A DNA stretch of 64,000 bases from Leucobacter sp. OH1287. Lineage in GTDB: Bacteria > Actinomycetota > Actinomycetes > Actinomycetales > Microbacteriaceae. A program made the position numbers and the translations under genes. Shown here one piece after another: positions 48,983-56,700 of this stretch. Where the stretch lies: positions 23,307 to 87,306 of the forward strand of contig NZ_RQYM01000009.1 of the NCBI RefSeq assembly GCF_003859945.1. The letters are read 5' to 3'. Position 1 is the first letter of the stretch; the number at the start of each line of letters is the position of its first letter. Under the pieces are notes generated by a model. That model did not search any database and was not told where the DNA came from. It saw only the letters and a program-made list of their open reading frames with translations.

Positions 48983-49756
48983 ATGACCCTTAATACTGCT
49001 ACAAAATCGACCCTGTCCGGCGATACCCCCGCTGCGATAGCGAGCGATCAGGGATCCGCTGCTGCAACCTCATCAGAGACAGCATCCACGTTCCAGATAG
49101 AACCACAGGATTACTCGCTCGACGGCTACGCGGCAACGCTTGCTGCATACAAAACCGCCGGTTACAGCGTCACCTCCTTCGCGGAATATCTCGAAAATCC
49201 CGCCGCACAACACTTGATCCTGCGCCACGACATCGACAACAGCCTCGAACAGGCGATGCGGGTCGCCCACATCGACGCAGAAAACGGCTGCTCATCGACG
49301 TTTTTTCTGCGGATCCACGCCCGCGGCTACAATCTCCTGGAGCTGCCGTCGCTGCTGCGGATCAGGGAGCTAACGCAGCTGGGACATGAGGTGCAGCTGC
49401 ACCTGGAGGGTGGGATCCACGACTGGATCGGGGGCAGCCCGCTCGACTCTGCAAACCAGCAGCGGCGCATTTTCGAGGAGGCTGTTGGGCGCAAACTGGG
49501 CGGGTTCAGCTCGCACGAGCCCGCGCGAATGGGCGGCATCGACTTCGCGAACTCGCTGCTTACAGAATGGTCAGACTCGGTGCGGTATCACGCCTACGAG
49601 GCGCGGTTTATGAGCCCCAACATGAAATATCTCAGCGACTCCAGCGGGCGCTGGCGTGAGGGTCACTTCGGTTTGTGGATCGGGAAAGAACCGCTCCTGC
49701 AGGTGCTCACCCACCCAATCTGGTGGTACGAGCGAGTGCCGGCAGAGAACTACTAG
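48983..49756 (+). CDS. Polysaccharide deacetylase-like protein
   Basis: A 257-residue protein with NodB-fold features: LILRHDIDNSLEQAMRVA (metal-binding HD), CSSTFFLRIHARGYN and the helix motif LGHEVQLHLEGGIHDW. It belongs with the HDID-type proteins found in surface-polysaccharide loci rather than secreted chitin deacetylases, and has no signal peptide. The first 40 residues are Thr/Ser/Ala-rich filler. ATG 48983 is chosen over 48968 because GAGGA precedes it. Followed after 69 bp by an LpxD-like acyltransferase gene, suggesting one glycan-modifying pair. Confidence 0.7.
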   Translation: MTLNTATKSTLSGDTPAAIASDQGSAAATSSETASTFQIEPQDYSLDGYAATLAAYKTAGYSVTSFAEYLENPAAQHLILRHDIDNSLEQAMRVAHIDAENGCSSTFFLRIHARGYNLLELPSLLRIRELTQLGHEVQLHLEGGIHDWIGGSPLDSANQQRRIFEEAVGRKLGGFSSHEPARMGGIDFANSLLTEWSDSVRYHAYEARFMSPNMKYLSDSSGRWREGHFGLWIGKEPLLQVLTHPIWWYERVPAENY

Positions 49757-49825
49757 CGGGCAAGCACGCGACCGAAAACGGGCGACAGGGTCCACCACCC
49801 GGCAACCAGCGAGCAAGGCGGCAGC

Positions 49826-50839
49826 ATGACACAGCAGACAGTAACACTAAAACAGCTCCTCAACCAGCTAGAGGCGCTAAGAATCCCGTTCACGGCCGGT
49901 GTCGGCGGTGTTGGCTTGGCGGGCGGATCCGGCGAGACCACGATAATCGCCCCTGCGTCTCTCGGGGAGGTGCAGGCAGTGGCGGGCGGTGCGCAGCTGA
50001 GTTTCGCAACCGATCAGGCACGGTATGCTGACTCGATCCACCGGGCGCTCGCCGCCGGAGCGGTGGTTTTAGTACCCGCACCCGCCGAGAATGGTGAGCA
50101 AGAATCAGCACCCGCCGAGGGTGGCAACCCCGCACCAACCGAGGATAGCGGGCTTGCCGGCGTTGCGATCGCGGTGCCGAACCCGCGAGCGGTGTTTGCG
50201 CAGCTCGTAGCAGAGTTTTTTGTTGCAAAACCGCAGCCAGAGATCGCGGCGACCGCCAGGATCCACCCGAGCGTGCGAGTGCCAGCGAGCGTCAGCGTCG
50301 GTGAATACTCGGTTGTGCGGGCGGGCGTGGTGCTCGGCGAGGGTGTGATGATTCGCGACCACGTTGTGATCGGTGAGCGGGTTCAGATTGGCGCGGGCAG
50401 TCTGATTAAAAGTCACGCTGTGATCGGTGAAGAAGGTTTCGGGATCGAGGTCGACAGCGAGGGCAACAACATTAGGATTCCGCACATCGGCTCCGCGGTG
50501 CTCGGTGAAAACACCGAGATCGGGTGCTTCACAACCGTCTGCTCAGGCACGCTCACGCCAACAAGAATCGGCGATCACAGCAAAATTGACGACCATGTGC
50601 ACATCGCCCACAACGCGCAGCTTGCAAGCAACGTGATTGTCACCGCGTGCGCCGAGGTTTCGGGCAGTGTGCGAATCGCGGATCGCGTCTGGCTCGGCCC
50701 CAACAGCTCCATCAAAGAGGGCCTGACGGTGGGGGAGGGCGCACTGCTCGGGCTCGGAGCGGTCGCCGTAAAATCAGTTCCGACCGGTGAGATTTGGGTT
50801 GGTAACCCTGCAAAACCACTGCCGCCGCGAGCGAACTAG
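49826..50839 (+). CDS. LpxD-like left-handed beta-helix N-acyltransferase
   Basis: A 337-residue protein with the LpxD layout: N-terminal uridine-binding-like domain (about 1-125, LGEVQAVAGGAQLSFATD and IAVPNPRAVFAQLVAEFF), then hexapeptide repeats (about 130-335; IHPSVRVPASVSVGEYSVV onward) and the catalytic-histidine region KIDDHVHIAHNAQL. In Gram-negatives LpxD acylates UDP-3-acyl-glucosamine for lipid A, which a monoderm does not make; here it more likely N-acylates a nucleotide sugar for a surface glycan. An Ala/Glu/Pro linker (about 85-110) interrupts the first domain. Overlaps the convergent LOG gene end by 4 bp. Confidence 0.82.
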   Translation: MTQQTVTLKQLLNQLEALRIPFTAGVGGVGLAGGSGETTIIAPASLGEVQAVAGGAQLSFATDQARYADSIHRALAAGAVVLVPAPAENGEQESAPAEGGNPAPTEDSGLAGVAIAVPNPRAVFAQLVAEFFVAKPQPEIAATARIHPSVRVPASVSVGEYSVVRAGVVLGEGVMIRDHVVIGERVQIGAGSLIKSHAVIGEEGFGIEVDSEGNNIRIPHIGSAVLGENTEIGCFTTVCSGTLTPTRIGDHSKIDDHVHIAHNAQLASNVIVTACAEVSGSVRIADRVWLGPNSSIKEGLTVGEGALLGLGAVAVKSVPTGEIWVGNPAKPLPPRAN

Positions 50840-51921
50840 CCGCCCAGCTGGTTGAGCGCTCGAATTAGCTGGTGCAGCTCCCCGATTCGATACTGGTTAA
50901 AGTGCAGGCGCAGGCGCGGCAGCTCCGGCACATCCTGCTCCTTCACCTCAAGCGGGTGGGCGTCGCACAGTTCAATACTGCCGTCAACCAGCAAGTGTGC
51001 AAAGTCGCGGTTCAGCGCCGCGAGTTCCTCCGGGGTTGGTGCGGTGCGGATCCGCAAAAACAGGTGCTCGCCGATCCAACGCAGCGAATCATAGTTGCTC
51101 CAGAAGCCGATAACCTCGTCGACCGCGTCCGCAACAGAGTCGGTTATGAGCACACGGTCGAGATCGCCGGGCGTGATCAGGCCGCCACGTTCAAGCTCGT
51201 TGCGGGCAAACTCCGCGAGTCCGCGCCAGAAAGTGCCGCTCGGCGCGTCAAGGAACACAATCGGCACCGGTACCATCTTCCCGGTCTGCTGCAGCGTTAA
51301 AAGCTCGAACGCCTCATCGAGTGTGCCAAAACCACCCGGTAGGCACACAAATCCGCGAGACTCTTTGACGAGCATCAGCTTGCGGGTGAAGAAGTATTTC
51401 ATTGCGACGTGCTGCTGTGTGTTCGCGTGGATCTCGTTCGGTGCCTCCTCAAACGGCAGACGAATCGAAACCCCGAGCGACTTTTCCGCCCCCGCACCGC
51501 GCGCAGCCGCCTCCATAATTCCGGGGCCGGCACCCGTCACCGTCATCCACCCGAGCTCAGCGAGTGCGGCAGCAACCTGCCCAGCCTGCTGCGCTTGCGG
51601 ATCCGCCAGTGCCGTACGAGCGGAACCAAAGATCGTCACTTTTGGGGTGCCCGCGAAAGGCGCGAACACCTGGAAGGCAGCGCGCATCTCTTGCAGTGCG
51701 GCGGCGGAGATTTTCAGGTTGAGGCGCTCGGTCTGGTCGGTGCCGAGGCCGAGGCTTGTGTTGACGAGCTGCGTGATGAGGCTGCGCTGCTCGGTGACAC
51801 CCGCCGTGTCGAGCAGGTCGGTGATTAGCGCCGAAACGGTTTTGCCTGGTGCGGTGTCACCGAGTTTGCCTGGTGAGGTGTCGCCGGTTTTGTCCGCTGT
51901 TTTGTCCTGAGAATCTTGCAC
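50836..51921 (-). CDS. LOG family (TIGR00730) protein, extended form
   Basis: A 361-residue Rossmann-fold protein with the family signature PGGFGTLDEAFE and the nucleotide-phosphate region VTIFGSARTAL and GAGPGIMEAAARGA. Members hydrolyse nucleoside monophosphates, including cytokinin riboside phosphates. It is longer than the 180-270 residue LOG proteins, with an N-terminal extension containing a tandem repeat (DTSPGKLG/DTAPGKT) and a C-terminal domain of about 70 residues. GTG start 6 nt after TAGGGT, so leaderless. Convergent with the LpxD-like gene. Confidence 0.87.
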   Translation of the reverse strand: MQDSQDKTADKTGDTSPGKLGDTAPGKTVSALITDLLDTAGVTEQRSLITQLVNTSLGLGTDQTERLNLKISAAALQEMRAAFQVFAPFAGTPKVTIFGSARTALADPQAQQAGQVAAALAELGWMTVTGAGPGIMEAAARGAGAEKSLGVSIRLPFEEAPNEIHANTQQHVAMKYFFTRKLMLVKESRGFVCLPGGFGTLDEAFELLTLQQTGKMVPVPIVFLDAPSGTFWRGLAEFARNELERGGLITPGDLDRVLITDSVADAVDEVIGFWSNYDSLRWIGEHLFLRIRTAPTPEELAALNRDFAHLLVDGSIELCDAHPLEVKEQDVPELPRLRLHFNQYRIGELHQLIRALNQLGG

Positions 51922-52106
51922 GGTCTAACCCTAGCCGGTTTAGCTGTGATAGCTGTTTGAGAAGGCCTGTGTTTCTAAGATATTACAGAGAAGACGGATA
52001 GACAGATGATCCGCACACCGGGTGCGTGTGGCAGAGAATCGTTGCGAACCAGGCACATCGAATAGAACCCAAACAAGCACCAAGCTATGAGTTTGCTATG
52101 AAAAAT

Positions 52107-52191
52107 TGGTGGCGAGTGAGGGATTCGAACCCCCGAAGTCGATGACAGCTGATTTACAGTCAGATCCCTTTGGCCGCTCGGGAAACTCGCC
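52107..52191 (-). tRNA. tRNA-Tyr (anticodon GUA)
   Basis: The minus strand reads GGCGAGTTTCCCGAGC... with anticodon loop CTGTAAA (GTA), a class II variable arm and an acceptor pairing GGCGAGT/ACTCGCC; CCA is encoded. The Fic cassette begins about 180 bp from its 5' end. Confidence 0.95.
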
Positions 52192-52256
52192 ATTGGCTAA
52201 ACTAGCCGATTAACAATACTACCGCAGTTCCGGCACCGCTGCAAATTCACGACGTA

Positions 52257-52347
52257 CCTCACATAAAGTGAGCGCGAAACGCCCGGTGCCTCACGTATTT
52301 TGAGCGCGAACGCTCTTCTGTGGTTCCTCACACAAAACGAGCGTGAA
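52257..52347. repeat. Three copies of CCTCAC-N5-6-(T/C)GAGCGYGAA
   Basis: Copies start at 52257, 52289 and 52326 and each has CTC(AC)/(GT)GAG arms, so each can form a small hairpin. They lie between tRNA-Tyr and the left 65-bp repeat of the Fic cassette. Confidence 0.6.
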
Positions 52348-52374
52348 CCTGCCTCCCCGAAGTCAGCGAGAAGC

Positions 52375-52439
52375 GATATGTAAAGAAATTTGCAACGTCG
52401 CGATAACGTGTAAAAAAATCGCCAAAAACTTTACATATA
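52375..52439. repeat. Left 65-bp flanking repeat of the Fic cassette
   Basis: 65 bp with 61 identities to the right copy at 53627-53691, same orientation. Its ends are inverted (TATGTAAAG and CTTTACATA), so the unit is palindromic at its termini. AT-rich compared with neighbours. It supplies the -35 box of the Fic gene. Confidence 0.9.
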
Positions 52440-52458
52440 GTGTCGTTGCTGTTATGTT
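52430..52458 (+). promoter_or_regulatory. Promoter of the Fic gene, overlapping the left repeat
   Basis: TTTACA (52430-52435), 17-bp spacer, TATGTT (52453-52458), then 6 nt to the GTG at 52465. The -35 box is the last part of the 65-bp repeat, so a protein binding the repeat would control the gene. Confidence 0.5.
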
Positions 52459-52464
52459 TGGAGT

Positions 52465-53550
52465 GTGTGGAAACCCGAAGATCCCTACAACGACTTACCG
52501 CCGCTTGAGGCTGCAAATCTTGAGTCAGTTGCGGTGTTGAAAGCCCTCCCGGCTGCGCGTGCGGCGGTTGCGGCACTCGATCAAGCGGTAAAACGTCTGC
52601 CTAACCCGGGGGTTTTGATCAGCGCTATTCCGTTGCTCGAAGCTAAAGCAAGCTCCGAGATTGAGAACATTGTCACAACAACTGATGAGCTGTTTAGCTA
52701 CAGCGGTGAATTTGATGCAGCAACACCTCCCGCTGTGAAAGAGACACTGCACTATAGGGAGGCATTGTTCGCTGGATTCAAAAGCGTTAAGAATCGGCCG
52801 ATAACACTGCAGACCGCTGAGCTAGTCTGTAGCACCGTGAAAAACGCGCAGATGAGGGTGCGAGACTACACAGGGACTTACATTGGTGATCCTGTAACCC
52901 GTGAAGCACGATACACACCGCCTGTTGGTCGTGATGTGATTGTCAAAAAAATGCATGACTGGGAGCGATTTATAAACACGGCTGCGCGAGAGCAAAACAT
53001 TGACCCGCTGGTTGTCATGGCCGCTGCACACTATCAGTTTGAGGCTATTCATCCGTTTAGTGACGGAAACGGGAGAACCGGCAGAATATTAAATGTGATT
53101 TTACTTAACCAGGAAGGACTGCTGGCCGAACCGATCCTCTATTTATCGCGCTACATAATTGAGCACAAAGATGAATACTATCGACAGTTACGACTTGTGA
53201 CCAGCGATGGTGACTGGGAGGGGTGGATCCTTTTTATGCTCGCGGGAGTTAGGGAGACAGCGCAAAAAACACTGCAGCTGATTGACGCAATCCAGGAGCT
53301 GCAAAATGGGTTTAGGGCAAAACTGCGGGATGCTCAGGGCCTCACGGTTGACGCTAACCTCTTGGAGTTGCTTTTTAAAAATCCGTACTGTCGTATCGGT
53401 GATGTGGTTAAGCACTGCGGAGTGAGTCGCCCGACTGCAACAAGCTGGCTGAGGCGGCTTGTGGAGGAGGGGTTGTTGCATGAGGTGCGACGAGGACGAG
53501 AAAGACTCTTCATTAACCAGGAGTTTATGCGGGTGCTGGAGCGGGCTTGA
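52465..53550 (+). CDS. Fic/DOC family protein with N-terminal inhibitory helix
   Basis: A 361-residue Fic protein. The active-site motif HPFSDGNGR is at residues 196-204, complete for AMP (or other nucleotide-phosphate) transfer to target hydroxyls. An inhibitory motif of the (S/T)xxxE(G/N) type is at 63-68 (SSEIEN), so it is class II and self-inhibited. N-terminal residues 1-100 are the Fic_N region; the last 60 residues form a winged-helix domain (CRIGDVVKHCGVSRPTAT). GTG start, probably leaderless; GGAG is also just upstream. No antitoxin gene accompanies it. Confidence 0.92.
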   Translation: MWKPEDPYNDLPPLEAANLESVAVLKALPAARAAVAALDQAVKRLPNPGVLISAIPLLEAKASSEIENIVTTTDELFSYSGEFDAATPPAVKETLHYREALFAGFKSVKNRPITLQTAELVCSTVKNAQMRVRDYTGTYIGDPVTREARYTPPVGRDVIVKKMHDWERFINTAAREQNIDPLVVMAAAHYQFEAIHPFSDGNGRTGRILNVILLNQEGLLAEPILYLSRYIIEHKDEYYRQLRLVTSDGDWEGWILFMLAGVRETAQKTLQLIDAIQELQNGFRAKLRDAQGLTVDANLLELLFKNPYCRIGDVVKHCGVSRPTATSWLRRLVEEGLLHEVRRGRERLFINQEFMRVLERA

Positions 53551-53626
53551 AAACTGAGCCGCCAACGCAGAGATAGCAAGAACAGACACGTTTAAACGCT
53601 GTAGTTTCAGAAAAAGCGGCGAGATT

Positions 53627-53691
53627 GATATGTAAAGAAATTTACGACGTCGCGAGAACGTGTAAAAAATTCGCCAAAAACTTTACATATA
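53627..53691. repeat. Right 65-bp flanking repeat of the Fic cassette
   Basis: Second copy of the 52375 repeat, direct orientation, four mismatches, 76 bp after the Fic stop. Unlike the left copy it is not followed by a -10-like hexamer. Lies between the convergent Fic and PutA-like genes. Confidence 0.9.
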
Positions 53692-53743
53692 AGCGAAAGC
53701 AAGCGCCAAACCTAAGCCCTGCTGCCCTGTAATCCCGCGCAGG

Positions 53744-56700
53744 CTACCTACCAACCTCGCGCAGCCAGTTGCTAAGCCGTGAGTCGCGATACAGCAACCC
53801 GTAGCGGTGCGTGCTTATGCTGATCGCCTGCTCACGGAGGAAGGAGAGCAGCTCGACCGGGCCAGCCATGGTGACCGGATCCGCCCAAATGCTGACACCG
53901 CCGAGGCTGCCGAGCCACTCAGCAACGCGGGCGGGATCACCGCCGATGAGCCGGATCCGCCCCGCAGGTAGCTGCCCAACCAGGGCGCCGCGCACCGCGA
54001 TCCGCTCAAGCCAATAATCGTCGCTCTCAACGTGCACGTCGAGGCCGCGCGCGGTGAGGAGCGCGTGCAGGTCGGGCGGAAGACCCGAGCCGGTTGACAC
54101 GGTGAGCGGGGCGTTGACCAGGATTCCCGCGATCAGCACCCGTAAAAGTTCGTCGATTGCGCCGTCGTCGGTGAGGCGGATCACGGTTGGCACCGGCAGA
54201 TAGCGCAGCAGATTGTGTTCAACCCCGAGGCCGCTGACGTCGCACGCGATGCCGTATTCGGTGCGCCAGCTGAGTTCGTCGGCGAGCGCTGCGCGGCGCA
54301 CCCGGTCGAAGGATTCGTACCCGATCAGGTGCTGTGCGGCCTCGATCAGCTGCTGGATTGCAGGCTCTAACCCGCGCAGGTGCAGGGTTCCGCTCTGGGT
54401 TCCCGGGCGGATCCGCCAAGACCCGAGCGGCACCAGCTGGTTTGGTCCGCCGCTGAGGGTTTGCGAGTTTAAAACGCCTGAGCCCCAACTGCCGGCGGGG
54501 CAGCGTTCAACGCGGGGGCGCAGGGTGCGCTGGTTGACGAACAGGGTTGCGGCGCGGACGCTGTCAATCCACGGCAGCATTTCGGCGCTGTCGTGGGAAT
54601 AGAGGGCGGCGAGGGTTCCGGCACCGAGCTGGTTTTGGATCCGCACCGCGTCGCTCAGTGAGTGCGCCGATGTGACGGCGAGCAGCGGAATGCGGTGCAG
54701 GTGCTGCCAGATTTCGGACTGCGGGCTCACCCCGAGTTTAATGCCTGGCGACCAGCTGCGGCCGTCACTGTCGAGCTGGCGCGGGGTGACAAGCCAGGTT
54801 TCGCCGCGGTCCAGCTCGGTGAGGGCGCGACGTTCAGCGTCAGTGACCGGGGTTGCAAGCGGTGTCAGCCGGTTTTGCATGCGGGCGGTTGCAGCGGCTG
54901 TTTCAGCGATTGTGGCAGCGCGATGTTTGCTGTTTTGATCGGCGGGTTTAGCGCTGTGGTGGATCCCTGGGCTGGTGCCTGTGCCGGTGCTGGGGATGGT
55001 GCTTGGTTTAACGCTGTAGCCGACCTTGATGCTGCGCGCCGCATCCGCGAGCAGCTCCCGGAGCCTGCCGTTGCGGGCTGCGCTGCCGAGCAGGATCAGC
55101 GCCTTCGGTTTCCCGTATCCGCCGGGGATTCCGGTTAGCGCATTTTCGACAACCGCGGCGGCAGCGAGCCGATAGTCGGCGGCGGGGGTAATTAGAACGG
55201 TGTCGACGCGATCCGCTGCGCCCGTATTTCGACCGGTCAGCAGTGTTTCCGGTTTAACCCGGGTGATTTCACGGGCGAGCTGCGCGCTGCCGAGCACAAT
55301 GGTTTGTGCGAACTGAACCCGCTGCACCAGTTCCGTCGTTGCCACCTCGTCGGCGCTAACCGCCTGGCTCGCCTGCTGCGGCAGACCCGCGCTCTGCAGC
55401 AGCTGAGTGAACTCGCTCAGCAGGGCAGCGGTGCTGGCGGGCGCGGAGATCACGGTCGCGTTGCCGGCCGCGAAGTTTGCGAGCAGTTGCTCGGCAACCT
55501 CGCACGCCACCGCTGACTCGTCGCAGGCGATCAGGCTGATTCCGCGCGGCTGATACTCGGCGCCGCGCAGATAGCTGAGATCCTCGGTCTGCTGCGCGAG
55601 ATAGCGGCAGCTGTCAATCAGATAGTTCGCCCAGTCGTCAAGCAGCACCGGATTCGCTCCGCTGTGCCGAGCCAGCAGCGTCGTCAGCTGCGCACGCTCA
55701 GCCGTCAGTTTGAACCCGAGCTGCCTTAGGGTTTTGCCGCGCTGCTGGTGCCCGATAACGCCGAGGCGCGACTGGGCAGCGACCGCTGACCGGGCAATTT
55801 TCGTGGTGGCGTGGATCGCGTCGGTTGCTGCGTCGGGGGAGTGGCTCGCCCCGGTTGCTGACCCGGCCCGGCCTGCGCCGCTCGCCGTCTCGGCCTGGCC
55901 CGCGGCCTCTAGGTTCGAGCGCATCCAGCGGCGATTGATCGGGCTGAGTGGATCCGTCACCGGCTCGCTCGCAAACCCGGTCGTTGACACAACCGGAACC
56001 GTGCGATGCTCCTTCACGCCGTCGACAACAATCTCGCCGGTCTCGCTGTCCTCCGAGAGGCCCAAAACCGCGGCGGTCAGCCCGCCCGTCTCGTTGAGGA
56101 CCGTCTCGGTCGGCCGATAGAACAGCGCACTGTCCCGGTCGCTCGGCGTGGTCACGGTTGTGCGATCCTGCGCGCGATGCACCTGCGGAGCCGGCTGCTG
56201 CGCCTGCTCACACACCCGCTCAAGCGCGGCAAGCTGCTGGTACCTGCCCTCCGGCGACGACAGATTGTTAGGGTTTAGAATGTGCTGATTTGCGAGGGCG
56301 CTCGCCGGATCAGCCGCCTCAGCAGCGAGATCAACCAGGTATGGAACCGCAGCGCCGAACTCGCTCGGCGGCACCAGCGGCAGTGCGATCCGCACCCGGT
56401 TCGCTGCGGCGTGTAAAACCCGCACGAGCTCGGGCGCAATCCCTGAGCGGATCTCGTAAATTACGCTGTGATTGCCGCTTAGTCCGTGGGCGCTCGCGGC
56501 GCTAATGTCGTCGCGGGTTGGCTCGTCGGCGTGGTGGGTGACGGTTTCCGCGAAGCTGTTTGTGGATCCGTCAGCGGCAGCTCTAACGCTGCTCAGGTCG
56601 ACGGTGTCACCGCGGCGGGTACTAAGCAGCGCAGAAACGTCGACGGTTGCGTTCGGGTCGAACTCCTCGCTGTCGGTGTTTTCATCGGCTACGCTTGCAC

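Larger units (their letters stand above)
52375..53691. mobile_element. Putative Fic cassette bounded by 65-bp direct repeats
   Basis: A single Fic-family gene lies between two 94%-identical, same-orientation 65-bp repeats, next to tRNA-Tyr and within a lower-GC patch. No transposase or integrase is present. The arrangement suggests an inserted cassette or an operator pair; the mobile interpretation is inference. Confidence 0.4.

Noticed and set aside
52257..52347. CRISPR array
   Set aside because: Only three degenerate units with irregular 32-37 bp period, no uniform spacers and no cas genes.
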